Of a DNA stretch of 64,000 nt, positions 44,601-54,064 are shown one piece after another (position 1 is the first letter of the stretch; each line of letters starts with the position of its first letter). Made by a program: the position numbers and the translations under genes. The notes beneath the pieces were generated by a model. That model did not search any database and was not told the DNA's origin. It saw only the letters and a list, made by a program, of their open reading frames with translations. The stretch comes from Diorhabda sublineata (Eukaryota; Arthropoda; Insecta; Coleoptera; Chrysomelidae), in assembly GCF_026230105.1 (NCBI RefSeq), contig NC_079481.1, positions 13,967,042 through 14,031,041 of the forward strand, read 5' to 3'.

Positions 44601-45793
44601 TTATTCGTTCTAGAGTGAATCTTTGAATTGTTCCACATTAAATTTGTTTTGGTTATATCGAAACTATGACCGTTTTTCATTAAATCATTAAATTTCCTTG
44701 CCAGTTACTCCCAATTTTTTTCTTTTCATTCCAAGTTGTCGTATCACTTTTTTTGATTAGACTGTTTCTTTGTATTTCTTCACAAGATTAACCAAAAGCA
44801 CCAATTCATAGAAATTGCACGATTATTTTTGTTCTTTATTCATTTTTGTTATTAAATTTTTTTTGAACAATTCAACTTTAAAACAAATATTGGAAACATT
44901 TTGGTTATATTTGTGACAACTGGCAGAAAAATTTCAGTTCAACTGAGACCTGTAAAACAAAGCAATCCTGTTTATTTTTGGTTCAAACTAGAGCTCAAAC
45001 TATAGTTTTACCTAAGTTTGTAAAATTGAGCCTTAAATTATTAGAATATCTATTAATACTTTTCTTCAAGATGTTACTTGGTAATTATTTTCTTTTTGCA
45101 GTTTTTGCTTTCATTATACATAAGCATCTAAATTCAGGATTTGATAATTGAGCCGATTTTAACATGACATGAATTTCAGATACCTTGAGGACTAAATTGT
45201 TTTTGTATTCCATTCTGTTTTTTTTCTATTATTAATTTTACATGATGTCAAGAAAAAAGGATTTTATTATTTTGATTAATTTCGATTGTGAAGATTTTTA
45301 TAAAAAGAATTGAATTTTTTGATACAGCAGTAATGCAATTATCTACATAACTGAAAAAGAGTTTACTTAAGACAGTTTCCGTAAGATCTTGTGCTATAAC
45401 ACTTGATACCGAAGCTCCCAAGTACGAAAAATTGATAGCGGCTACATATTTTTGAAAAGTAAATTGTTTTTTATGGTTAAAACGTGTTGTAATTTATCTA
45501 TTGATTAATATAATTATGCAAATTGTCATATTTTGATAAATATCAAAATTTTTTATACAAATTTTTTATCAAAAGACGAATTATCAAAAAAAAACATACA
45601 AAACAGTGTATATAATAAAAAGTTGAAGAAATTCATGAGATTTATAGACTCACATTCTTATCACGTCAGCAATTATAGTAAATTGCATGAATTGAATCAT
45701 GTTTATTACTGAGAATAAACAGAATATTATCATTTGTATCCATCGGTATTTAAAAACTTTAATACTTCCTGTTGTTTCTGTACTTTGATCCAT
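33516..45793 (-). CDS. FLVCR/SLC49-family major facilitator transporter (eight coding exons)
   Basis: Membrane transporter of the FLVCR (SLC49) branch of the major facilitator superfamily. Vertebrate members have been linked to heme export and more recently to choline/ethanolamine transport, so the substrate here is an inference. Exons 45793-45654, 42987-42885, 41073-40845, 38561-38424, 37596-37385, 35996-35890, 35539-35429 and 33804-33516 join through GT-AG junctions, all in frame, to 442 residues. That is short of the roughly 500 usual for vertebrate FLVCR. About 12 membrane segments are visible, in two halves around a KPKLPPS loop (about 208-214). Family marks are IGQVYMLNIPSK (122-133), WFGPNEVSTA (138-147), VLGTQLG (152-158) and EYTIEVTYP (359-367). 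In TM1 the family's N-x-x-Q-W-x-Q appears as NMIQFMQ (31-37), Phe replacing the conserved Trp. An in-frame TGA 18 nt upstream fixes the start. Family call firm; orthology to a single fly or vertebrate gene not established. Confidence 0.93.
34170..34620 (+). pseudogene. LINE RT fragment, copy 1
   Basis: The plus strand reads YQELKQGDALSTKLFNLTS near 34487-34543, the QGD-x-LS-x-x-LFN motif of LINE reverse transcriptases. The left part (TAAGACGCCATCCACATGGT etc.) is repeated downstream at 34990. Interrupted frames, inactive. Confidence 0.65.
34850..35395 (+). repeat. Direct repeat of LINE-derived sequence, copy 2
   Basis: 34990-35190 repeats 34170-34385 (shared ACGCCATC, GCACCATGGA(C/T)GATCCAG and TAGTGACGTTTA blocks). 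35205-35340 repeats 34845-34960 (shared AATCAGT(C/T)TTCCA and TGGTGTAGATAG blocks). So the LINE piece was duplicated in place, without the RT motif in the second copy. Confidence 0.65.
35429..35539 (-). CDS. FLVCR-like gene, coding exon 7
   Basis: Acceptor TTTTTTCAG, donor GG|GTAAGC. Residues 310-347 (parts), the KKTTLAVLACGTITYIFYVI segment and the following helix LRIATFITIPLFG. Confidence 0.93.
35558..35612. repeat. Long hairpin just upstream of the exon 7 acceptor
   Basis: GACGTACAGTGCCACCA faces TGGTGTGGCACTGTACGTC across about 5 nt, extended on both sides by GATGAGA/TTTCATC. It ends about 18 nt before exon 7, within the branch-point/pyrimidine zone of intron 6. Either a tiny palindromic element or a structured splicing context. 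Confidence 0.75.
35890..35996 (-). CDS. FLVCR-like gene, coding exon 6
   Basis: Acceptor of nine T residues then AG, phase 0; donor AA|GTAAGT. Residues 275-310, DGETDIGIISLVTIIFGGCI and SVVFGFILDKTHQF, an MFS helix followed by the charged loop. Confidence 0.93.
35997..37384 (-). other. FLVCR intron 5
   Basis: 1.39 kb. No coding or transposase signature. The segment 36560-36700 resembles 24650-24770 (CGCCG(T/C)AAA... and ACCGCGAAA phrases), a weak dispersed repeat. CACTCTGTATATT at 37259 looks like an unpaired element end. Confidence 0.4.
37385..37596 (-). CDS. FLVCR-like gene, coding exon 5
   Basis: Acceptor ATTTTTATAG, donor CCC|GTAAGT. Residues 204-274. Starts with FFRSKPKLPPS, the inter-domain loop (FLVCR proteins have K-x-x-P-P/S here), a charged cytoplasmic stretch and then IIILVVFGIVNGLWNAFAIV, the first helix of the second half. 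Confidence 0.94.
37715..37850 (+). pseudogene. LINE RT fragment (motif A) in FLVCR intron 4
   Basis: The plus strand reads FILRKLIEYQKSLFFCFIDL, then KKAFGRI: the F-x-D-L-x-K-A-F-D motif holding the first catalytic aspartate of a LINE reverse transcriptase. It ends at the hairpin described next. Confidence 0.7.
37842..37881. repeat. Perfect 18-bp-arm hairpin in FLVCR intron 4
   Basis: AGGCGTAGATAAATCATT at 37842-37859 and its exact complement at 37864-37881, with a 4-nt loop. It joins directly to the LINE RT fragment. Confidence 0.85.
38424..38561 (-). CDS. FLVCR-like gene, coding exon 4
   Basis: Acceptor AACTTTTAG, donor CTGT|GTAAGT. Residues 158-204. The G-A-A-I-G-A-F-I-P-S-F helix end corresponds to the 'GNQLGxAIGFxxPP' element of FLVCR, then VVEKGENIEDIGRG (extracellular loop) and the next helix. 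Confidence 0.94.
38562..40844 (-). other. FLVCR intron 3
   Basis: 2.28 kb. Contains the transposase relic at 39830-40000. Otherwise AT-rich with no recognised feature. Confidence 0.45.
39830..40000 (-). pseudogene. IS630/Tc1-like transposase C-terminal relic
   Basis: The minus strand reads NSRQELEDRTQHHFNDLIAV, then FRRLMDVCIHENGGYF, the usual ending of a family of insect Tc1/IS630-type transposases (R-M-x-x-C-I-x-x-x-G-G-x-F). Only the tail remains. Confidence 0.6.
40845..41073 (-). CDS. FLVCR-like gene, coding exon 3
   Basis: Acceptor TCTATTTTCAG, phase 0; donor TTGG|GTATAC. Residues 82-158. Carries the strongest family signature: AIGQVYMLNIPSKFASTWFG followed by PNEVSTACAIAVLGTQLG. Confidence 0.96.
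41120..41194. repeat. (TA)n microsatellite, left tract
   Basis: A pure TA run of about 55 bp in FLVCR intron 2, directly left of TIR element A. Confidence 0.95.
41195..41551. mobile_element. TIR element A, 357 bp, inserted in (TA)n
   Basis: The first 31 bp (GAGCGGTTTCTTATTGGGAA...) and the last 31 bp are inverted copies with two mismatches. The element is flanked on both sides by (TA)n, which fits a TA-targeting (Tc1/mariner-type) MITE. No coding. Confidence 0.85.
41552..41608. repeat. (TA)n microsatellite, right tract
   Basis: A pure TA run of about 55 bp between elements A and B. The TYR-Ile frames reported across it are artefacts of the repeat. Confidence 0.95.
41609..42059. mobile_element. 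TIR element B, 451 bp, about 60-bp arms
   Basis: Left arm from ACAGGGTGTTTCGGAATAGC and right arm ending GCTATTCCGAAGCACCCTCT. Arms include CACTCCAATCTCTCGGGAAA and its complement. The TA next to the outer ends fits a TA target. It abuts element C with one base between. Confidence 0.88.
42061..42384. mobile_element. TIR element C, 324 bp, about 95-bp arms
   Basis: Left arm from ACAGGGTCTTTCAAAAAGTT to about 42155; right arm ends with the complement at 42384. Arms share AAAAATCAC(T/C)AAATAATCAC. Non-coding. Confidence 0.88.
42885..42987 (-). CDS. FLVCR-like gene, coding exon 2
   Basis: Acceptor ATTTTTCAG, donor TAT|GTGAGT. Residues 47-81: (M)YFNVDNFLVDITGLIFFII followed by NILLFLPISFLIEKY, the second membrane helix. 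The G that opens the exon completes the Met codon AT|G from exon 1. Confidence 0.93.
43191..44243. mobile_element. TIR element D, 1.05 kb, about 140-bp arms, host of a nested element
   Basis: Left arm from ACAGGGTCGTTCATGACGAG, right arm ending with the complement near 44243. Arms share AAAGTACAG(G/C)GACTAGTGTT, GGGTTTTTCGAAATGCTC and AACCGGAAGT. The body is interrupted by element E. Located in FLVCR intron 1. Confidence 0.87.
43599..44093. mobile_element. TIR element E, 495 bp, nested inside D
   Basis: Left arm from ATAGGGTGTTCAGAAAATGG, right arm ending CTGAACACCCTAT. Arms share TGCCGAATTTCG, AACTTAATTTT and AGCAACCCCTATTTT and their complements. TA dinucleotides flank both ends. It is younger than D, which it splits. 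Confidence 0.87.
44250..45640 (-). other. Remainder of FLVCR intron 1
   Basis: AT-rich, with no recognised coding or repeat feature. Confidence 0.4.
45654..45793 (-). CDS. FLVCR-like gene, coding exon 1 (start codon)
   Basis: ATG at 45793-45791, donor AT|GTGAGT. Residues 1-47: a short polar N-terminus MDQSTETTGSIKVFKYRW then TM1. An in-frame TGA lies 18 nt upstream of the ATG (TGA CCT AAC ATC AAT TCT ACA ATG), immediately after a consensus acceptor (TTTTTTTGTTTCAG, about 45844-45831). So a non-coding first exon lies further upstream. Confidence 0.9.
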
Positions 45794-46117
45794 TGTAGAA
45801 TTGATGTTAGGTCAAACTGAAACAAAAAAAATGATGATAATCTGCGAGTAGAAAATTATTATCCCCGCGTTAATTTCGCGTAATAAAAGGCTATCGAAAT
45901 TTAGATATAAACTTGGAACATTCTAAGTCTGCACTTCACTGTAGATAAATTTGATCAGGTCATTTTCTTTGTGCCTACAGGAAGATACTTAGTATCTATA
46001 CCAAAAAAAAATTATACATAACAGAGTCATGGTTTATTTATGGACGTTTTGGCGGCTTTTGGACTATTTTAATTTCAAGTAATGCACCAAAAACACACAT
46101 ATGGACACTAGAATAAG

Positions 46118-46600
46118 TTTTCCGAAACCGCCACAGTGGCCTTTTGCAGTCTTGGCCGCGCAATTAGAAATCAAGATAAATAAATAAAGGTATATTCTAG
46201 TTGAGGTAAAAATTCGTCTATGGGGTTCAACACTTTTGAACAAAGAAAATATTATTATATTGAAACCAGGTCATCTCAAAGCTACAGCAATTTTGACAAA
46301 GAAACTGAAGATGATACGGAAAACCATGACCACACAGATCCGGATTTTGTACCTTCCAACTCATCTGAACCTCATTAAATCACTCAGCCTATACCAAACG
46401 ACTTAGTTATAGATATATATCTGTTGAAAACACAAACAGAACTTCTTGGATGATGTCTCAAGAAATAAAACCTCTTAGCAAAAGGTACAAAGGTCGCCGT
46501 TTTCCGAAACCGCCACAATCTTCTTTTGCAATCTTGGCAGCAGCTAGAAATCAATAAAATAAATATTCCAGTTGAGATAAGAAGAACTGAAAACTATAAA
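46118..46600. repeat. Two direct copies of a roughly 100-bp segment
   Basis: TTTTCCGAAACCGCCACA at 46119 and 46501 is followed in both by CTTTTGCA(G/A)TCTTGGC, AGAAATCAA(G/T)AT/AAAATAAA and a TCTAGTTGAG/TCCAGTTGAG segment. The spacing is about 382 bp. No TIR or coding. Confidence 0.7.
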
Positions 46601-46953
46601 ACACTTGTAGAAGATATGATTGGAGCCTTGCACGTTGTTAATTTTAATATATACCTCAAAATACATATTGTGGAGTCATTTTTTGCCTCAATGAATGAGA
46701 AACGTTAGTGATGAGCACGGTAAGCGTATCCACTAAAATATACGTGGTATGGATAAAATTATTACCACAGTGAACGTTTCTTAACCTTCTCTAAATACCA
46801 ATTGATTCCTTTCATGGATTTCTAAAAGATATTTTTTTGGTTTAGCAGTATAATAAAACGTTTTTGAAATTCAAATATACGAATTCTAATTTATCTTTTA
46901 TAAAGTTCAACACGTTTAGAAATTAATTTAAATAAATAATATTGAACACTTAC

Positions 46954-47005
46954 TATTAAAACGAGAAAATCGGTTAATAATTCACTACAAAGGTATATAA
47001 AAACG
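46954..47005 (-). promoter_or_regulatory. Candidate promoter/first-exon donor of the FLVCR-like gene
   Basis: On the minus strand a TATATA box (46999-46994) precedes, by about 40 nt, a consensus donor ATA|GTAAGT at 46954/46953. Together with the acceptor at about 45831 it could bound a short 5' UTR exon. Purely positional; transcript data would decide. Confidence 0.2.
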
Positions 47006-47676
47006 TGTTGAGGGATCGCATATTTTGTACACAACACTTAAATTACAATAAAAAATATTGTAAACAACTCCGATTGCGAAACAGCAAGTTTCATGGTCAC
47101 GATAAATAATTACTTCATAAACAAAAAGTGGATTTCTATCAAGTTTTGTCAGATATAAGTGTCTTATCTAATCATCAGTTTGTTTTAAAAAAAACCGCTT
47201 ATATTATAGACACAAATTATACATTATAATAGTAGGTTTAATAAACCACAATACAAACCACAAATATTATAATTTTCTTTTAATTTAAACCAAAGAGAAT
47301 CAACCAAAAATTAGTGTCTACGAAATTTTTTGTTAAAAATGTATATACCTACCGTAATAAATGCAAACGAAGGTTGAATGAATATTTTAGACTAAATCAG
47401 TAGCGTAGACATCAGTAGACTCCTTATTTTCTTTATTAGCACCACTGAAATGTCTCTTCAGTTGATTGTTAAATTTTCAACAAACTGCCTGATATCATAT
47501 AAGCACTACACCGCCAGTTTCATAGCCCACATTCATTCCAAGCTGACATAACAATCGAAAGAAGATGAATATGAGGATATATTGAAAAATTCTTAGCTTA
47601 TTATATGACCAAACAAAATTTCAATGTCAAAATATTTTATTACTCAACATATTCTCCTCTTAATTGGATACAATTA

Positions 47677-48429
47677 TTACTGCGATCCTGCAACGTCTCT
47701 AGACCTTTCAAAAAAAAATGTTTCTTCTTGTTCTGTAAACCAAACCTCCACAGCTTTTATTGGAAGAAAATTTACGACCACGAATTCTTTGCATGACAAC
47801 ATGAGATTTGTGTGCAGGGGCGTTATCCTGCAAAAGCAAAGCACCTTTGGACAGATTTCCGCGTGAAGCAAGAATTTTTCCAAGTTTTGAAGAACCAGAG
47901 TATCGCCATTCCATCCATTGTTGCTTTTTTTCTGGATCGTAGAAATGTACCTAAGTCTCATCCATAGTAACAATTCGGTTTAAAAAGCCTACATCGTTTT
48001 CAAATCGAGCTCAGATCGAACGCAATGCTTCTACCCTTGTACGCTTTTGGTCAACATTCAAACATTTGGGGATCCATTTTGCAGCAATTTTTGTCATGTC
48101 CAAATTGACGTGAACTATATGATGAACGCATTCGTATGAAATATTCAGTGCTTCAGATATCCGTTTTAGCCCAATTCGACAGTCATGAACTGCATCGATA
48201 TTTTCGGGGACTGACACAGAAACTGGCCTTTCCGATCGGTCATCATCTTCAATAGAAAATTTATCTGTTTTGAAGTTTTCAGTCCAATTTTTCACGGTCG
48301 CATACGAAGGACATTGATCACCTAGGGTATTAAGCATATCTTCTGCTTACCTCTTAAACCTCTTAAATAAATGTACTTTATGATGGCTCGATACTCCAAT
48401 TTTTCAATTTTCACAATTTTGGTGGACAT
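47677..48429 (-). pseudogene. Mariner transposase pseudogene (DD34D, internally deleted)
   Basis: From the Met at 48429 the minus strand follows a DNA-cut-and-paste transposase: MSTKIVKIEKLEYRAIIKYI, then after a frameshift NTLGDQCPSYATVKNW (helix-turn-helix) and DDDRSERPVSVSVPENIDAV. HIVHVNLDMTKIAAKWIPKC follows, then the first catalytic block VTMDET-stop-VHFYDP (Trp replaced by a stop near 47950). The second block LLLQDNAPAHKSHV is present, but the segment carrying the third aspartate is deleted (the frame jumps to RIRGRKFSSN), and the tail is frameshifted. Clearly inactive. The closest pattern is the common insect mariner with DETWVHFYDPE. Confidence 0.88.
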
Positions 48430-48644
48430 CTTTTTTCTTTTAATTTATTGCGTAACTCTGGTTTACTTTTTTAACGTCAAAATTTACACTGACACTTCTA
48501 ATAAGTTATTGTTCGTTGCTATGGTAACGCAATATTTTGTTTATGCATGGAACTGGTCTAGACTAACTAGATATCAATACATCCTCGTAATTAGCAGAAT
48601 CACAACTTCAGCTTGTTCTTTGAAACAACAATAGTTTTAATACA

Positions 48645-49985
48645 AGCTAAAGAATAAAAAAGAAAAATGGATAACAAAATCCAATTTTGGGCTGTTTCTT
48701 TGAAAATTTTTTGCTCCAGTAGAAATCTGATTGAAGACAACCAATCAGTTCAATATTATACATTTTATCACGCAGAATTGGATTTATTTCGATTTTGACG
48801 TGTCAAATATTTAATATATAAAAATGTCACGATTTGATTCTAATACAAACGAGAACATGAAATTATAGAATCAAATGTACCAAAAAATACCGTTTACAGT
48901 AACATATTTTTATGGAAAGCATTTATGGACTTTTGCAATGATAGAAAGTATCAATTAGAAGGGAATCTACAGTCAAAACCATGTGGGACCTATAAGCAAC
49001 CGACCTCCGCCTATGGTGCCATTCTGAAGCAACAAGCTTTAGAAATCTGTTATAAAATTTTTTCTTCTTCCGCTTCATTCCAAAATTTCATAATTTCTGT
49101 TAACAATTGTAAATACCACCACTTCTTTGTTCTTATTTTTAATTCCTTTGCCTAGATTTCCTATTTTGTCTTAATCTTTATTTTACTTCTTATTGGCATT
49201 CTTCATCATACATTTTTTTCTGTCCTTTATCTTCGTTTCCTAATTGTTTTCCCATTGCATTTTAAGTAGATATTTTTTCTTTTTATTGATTACAGCGATT
49301 CTTTCACCACCGAATCTTTTCTTCAGCTTTCATTCGATAATTTTCCTATATTCCATTTTTTTTCATTTCACATACATACCTACTTGAATTGTTTGTATCT
49401 GAAATATATTTTTATTGTTCTTGACGCCATTTTCAAGTGAGCTTTTAGCCGAAGATAACGACAAGTAATCACAAACTGATCTAGAAAAGTCTCGTTTTTT
49501 ATGATCTCTGCAGATGCTTCAAAAAGGGCTAATAGCTTTTAAGAATGGCGATAACTTGGCGCCCTTTGCATAAAACTTGTTAATGTTAATTTTACATTCA
49601 ACTGACAAGTTAGTCTGAACACTTTGCGTTATCTCACTATTTGTCGTTTATGTGGAATCCAATCGACATTAAGAATTGTTTTACAATAAAGGCCGAGCTC
49701 CTCGTTTTTTTTATATAATTGATTGACGACACTACCATGTCTGTAAATTTTTTTTATATTTATACAGAGTGTTTTTTACTTCATGTAACAATATTCAAGA
49801 GGTCATTGATCTTATAAAATTAAGATGGGTCTTTCTTATAACAAAATTTCCTCAGTCCACCCCTTTCCGAGATATCAACCTTAAGAGGTAGTAGCTAAAA
49901 GAAAGTTTTTATTTTTCTAAACTTCAATAATGCTAGAAACTTGACATTCTGTAATTTTTTCAATATTATTGCTAGATTATAAAAG
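48645..49985. other. Unassigned stretch with a long pyrimidine-rich tract
   Basis: 49058-49400 is T/C-rich on the plus strand. No domain was recognised on either strand. A decayed LINE on the minus strand is possible but not demonstrable. Confidence 0.35.
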
Positions 49986-49989
49986 GGTG

Positions 49990-50135
49990 AAATTAGCAAG
50001 CTTTCAGTCCGACTGTTAGGCAGCATTTAGATGCAACATATATCAACCGTTAGAATGGTCGAGGAGGGCCCCAACATTGACCTCCTCGATCTCCAGAGTT
50101 AAATCCTTGTGATTTCTCAAATCACCATTCTACAC
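49990..50135 (+). pseudogene. IS630-like transposase scrap
   Basis: The plus strand contains NGRGGPQH and PPRSPELNPCDFS near 50060-50120, the GRGGP..WPPRSPDLNP-x-D-F block around the third catalytic aspartate. Its left and right context is broken. Confidence 0.6.
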
Positions 50136-50194
50136 GAGACCCATAGATGATATCAAAAATGATGATATCATAGATGAAAATTAATTAAATATTT

Positions 50195-50990
50195 TAAAAT
50201 ACAATTGAACGTAGAATTTGAATGTTCCTCATCATTTCCGTGTATGGAAAAAATTTTATTCAAGGTCAAAGGTCAAAAAAATGAGTTTTTTGCAATTTTC
50301 AGCAAAACGGTAAGTTTTATCATAAAAATACCTAGGACATAAATTATAGATCATAAAACTATCTACAAAAAACTTATGAATACTTTTTTTCTACAAGCTA
50401 CTGTTTCTGAGATATAATGATTCAAAAAGTTGTAAAAGTTGTCGTATTTAATGGTTTCACCAATATATTTTCAGCAGTAAAGTTTTCTTAGAACATTACA
50501 TTATACATATACGTTACATATACATATACATTACGAGACTTGTTGTGAGTATTTGTAAGAAATGTCTGTTGACTGGTTGGAACTGTCATAAGTTCATCAA
50601 ATAAATTATCAATTGACGAAGATACAATAATTATAGCCATTAAATACGACAGTACATCTGAAACTTTTACAATTTTTTGAATCGTTATATATCAGAAATG
50701 GTGACTCGTAGGAAAAAAAGTATTCATACTTTTTTTATAGATAAATTTATGATCTATAATTTTTGTCTGAGGTATTTTCATGACAAAACTTACCGTTTTG
50801 CAGATAATCACGAAAAACTCATTTTTTTGACCTTTGACCTTGAATAGAATTTTTTCCATACACGGAAATGATGGGGAACACTCAAATTTTATTTTCAATT
50901 GTATTTTAAACGAATTTACTGATTTTCAGCTAGATGGGAATTTATGTAGCTTCACTTTTATTTTTTGGTTTAATTTGACCGGACTAAGAA
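50195..50990. mobile_element. Large inverted-repeat element, family G
   Basis: The left arm 50195-50453 and right arm 50637-50915 are inverted copies (CATCATTTCCGTGTATGGAA, TTCAAGGTCAAAGGTCAAAA, GATATAATGATTCAAAAAGT and complements) around a 180-bp centre. The right side extends to AATTTGACCGGACTAAG at about 50974, which the left lacks. A half copy lies at 11641-11885. Non-coding foldback/MITE. Confidence 0.85.
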
Positions 50991-51305
50991 ATATTGCTTG
51001 AATCTTTGAACGTGTATGGCAACCCATGACACGTATGTACTTATGTACTTCGACAAGACGTGATTATTTCCAATATTTATTGAATCGTATTACTTTTCAC
51101 ATCTTTTCTGTTTTCCACTCAATTTATTAAAAATATTATAAATTATGCTTTCTATTTTTTTCTTTGTAGGTGGGTTTTGGAAAAAAATCTGAGAATTAGA
51201 AATATTATCAAATAAAACAAGGATTTTGAGTAGTAATTTCGTTTCGTTAAACTCCATCTTGAAAGCAAATTATGCATAAGTACTCTATCTGCTCATTGGG
51301 TGTAT

Positions 51306-51960
51306 ACGAGGGTTGCTACTGAAGTTTCGACATGGACAAATAAAAACAAATATTCATAATTGGATATGGATTTAATATTTTTCAAAATATTCTCTATTAA
51401 GATCAATACATTTTTGCATGCGTTTGAACCAACTGTCGAAGTATTTTTTCCATTACATTTAACTCCAAAACATGTGATTTGAAGGCATCAACTGCTTCTT
51501 CGAGTGTAGAAAAACCTCGCAAGTTATTTTTGATCTGCGGAAATAATAAGAAATCATTGGATTCCAATCAAAGATTGTACGATAGATCACCCATCAATTC
51601 GATGTTTTTACTGTTAAAAAATGTTTTTGTTTGAACTGATACTCTACATTGCCCTAAGGGGGCATGCCCAGTTATTATATTATATAAAACAACTTCTGTT
51701 GGAATTGGATCATCTTGAAAGACCCATACAGTCGATTGTTGTTTAGTTTCGAATTTATATGCATATATACATGATTCGTCGTTTCACACGATCTTATAGA
51801 CGTCTTTTGAAGAACAGTGATTGGATTTTTTCAGCATGTTGATGAATTTTTGAAGTATTTGTAAACAACCCAAATAGTATTCATATGATAACACGTTCAG
51901 AGTACGATCACCATTAAAAATGACAAACATTATAATGAAATTCTCAGCTTTGAGATATTC
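51306..51960 (-). mobile_element. Mariner copy (family M), broken
   Basis: Terminus TACGAGGGTTGCTACTGAAG at 51306. The minus strand then reads RMQKCIDLNREYFEKY (transposase C-terminus, 51373-51420), WKKYFDSWF and, further in, scraps of the central domain (GSFKMIQFQQKLFYII). Many stops. The third-aspartate region is deleted. Confidence 0.7.
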
Positions 51961-52819
51961 ACATTAGCATAGCATATTTCAAAACTTTCTCGGCATTTTT
52001 TTATGTTTTGGTGTTTCTTACCGCTAACTACTATATTCTCCTTTTACCAATAGAAAGATGGGGAGAAAGAAGTTGAAATTTGACAGTTTTAACCCTCAAG
52101 AAGTAGGATTTTACTCTATTTTTTAAAGATTTGAAAATCTCATTTAGACACTTAACAGTATACAGCATTGGTAAGCAGTCTTCTTCAACATCGATGTTTA
52201 AATATTCTTTTAAGGTAAGGAAATCTCTGCTTTACAAAACAGAGGTTATGTTGAAAATTCTTGACCCAATAAAGAAAACTCTCAATTTTTTACGTCAATC
52301 TGTGTACAGCAAAAAAGGCCGTTGTCTTATTTATTCTTAGCACTTAGCAGCAAGAAGTAATTTTAATTATCTAATATACCATAAATTATTAAACAATTTT
52401 ACGAAGTCTATCACTTTGATTTTTTTGTTAATTTATCTCTCAAAATTTCAATAAATCCTTATTGTACTTAAACAGAGGCATACCGTGATTTCATTTCCTT
52501 ATTGTCCACCACCAATAATTCGTTTTCCGTAGAAACCCACATCGATATACAACAATAATTAAACTAACCAGGACGTCAAATTTTGACGTTTATCGGTAAC
52601 ACTTCAATAATAAATCTAATATAATCTTCAGCTAAAAATCGTCTCAATAATGATTCACCAAAGACCTTACCTGGTGCGATCCATGATTTCTTAGCCTCAA
52701 ATAATAATTAGAGTGCGTTGGCAAAAATTTATTCACGCACGCATCAGTGACAAGTCTCAACAAGCTTCATACAAGGTTTTAAGTTGCTGTTCCATGTAGA
52801 TCCATTTTATTGCAGTAGA

Positions 52820-54060
52820 GCTCGAACGACCATTAAGTCAAAAAAAAATTTCTCAAAGTGAGTTTTGCGCTGTTATAAAATGTGTGATTAAAAAAAATAT
52901 TAACTTCAACACAAATCAATGGAGGCTCTTTAGGGTCACTCAAGTTGCTCCGCTAGGGACGAGAATCATTAGACGATGACCCACGTGCCAGAGGACCGGT
53001 GACGACAAATCCACCAGGCTAGAGAAAATTGCAAACATTCCCGAAACAAATGCCCTATGGGTCCCACATAAGCATTTAATATGTGAAAAATTGGTGCAAG
53101 GTGGGTACTTTGAATTCTGCAGTGTCGAATAGAATGTTGAGAGCTTTGCCTTGAGGACCAAAAAGTGTAATCTGGTCAGTTTTAACGAGCGATGCTGGTT
53201 CTTTTACTATGATCCTACATCCAAAAGAGAAAAACCATGTCAAAAAAAGCAAAGGTCACTAAAACCACCAAAAAAGCGTTGGCTACAATATTTTGTGACT
53301 GCGGGAGTATCTTTTTGATTGACCTCAAGCTATCAAATGCAATCGTAATCGCAGAATATTATTACGACTTATTAAGGTAGTTACGTCAAAAAATTGTCGA
53401 AAAAGGGCACAGCAAAATCAGCCGAGGTGTGGTCAGTTTTAACGCGTGATGAAACTTTGATGATTTCTTTTACTATGATCCGACATCCAAAAGAGAATCC
53501 ATAGAGTGGCATTGGAAAAAAACCATGTCAAATAAGCAAAGGTCAAGAAAAGTACCAAAAAAGCGTTGACTACAATATTTTGTGACAGCCAGGAAATCTT
53601 TTTGATTGACCTTAAGCAATCGAATGCAACCGTAATCGCAGCATATTACTACGACTTACTAAGGTAGTTACGTCAAAAAATTGTCGAAAAAGGGCACAGC
53701 AAAATCAGTCGAAGTGTGCGCTTACTTCATAACAATGTTTCAGTCCACACTGTTTCGTTTTCCAGGTTATTTTACACGAATGTGAAGAGAAATTAAGCAT
53801 CAACCATATAGCCTTGATTTAGCCCCGTCCAACTATTTTTTATTAGTGACGATGAAATTAAACAGACGATGCACAAGCTTAAGACAGAAGTTGTGAAAAG
53901 TATGTGAACATTAGGAGAAAATATATTAAAAACTACTCACAGTTTTTTTTTAGTTATGAAATTCCTATGTTTGCCTAAGAACTCATGGAACATCAGTTGG
54001 AAGGACTTTGATGACTTTCAAAAAGTAATCTATACCTATCCAACTCAAACTGCAAGCTAA
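52820..54060 (+). pseudogene. Mariner transposase pseudogene with an internal tandem duplication
   Basis: The plus strand shows SQSEFCAVIKC (N-terminal helix-turn-helix), a decayed DDPRARGPVTT 'GRP' segment, FYYDPTSKRE, TKKALTTIFCDS and IAAYYYDLLR, all in shifted frames. The central part is duplicated head to tail. TGGTCAGTTTTAACG opens copies at 53173 (257 bp) and 53430, each running through CTACAATATTTTGTGAC and AAAAGGGCACAGCAAAATCA. Inactive. Confidence 0.75.
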
Positions 54061-54064
54061 TCAT

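Noticed and set aside
48371..48634. 87-codon plus frame with hydrophobic segments
   Set aside because: Left part is antisense to the mariner N-terminus; hydrophobicity follows from AT-richness.
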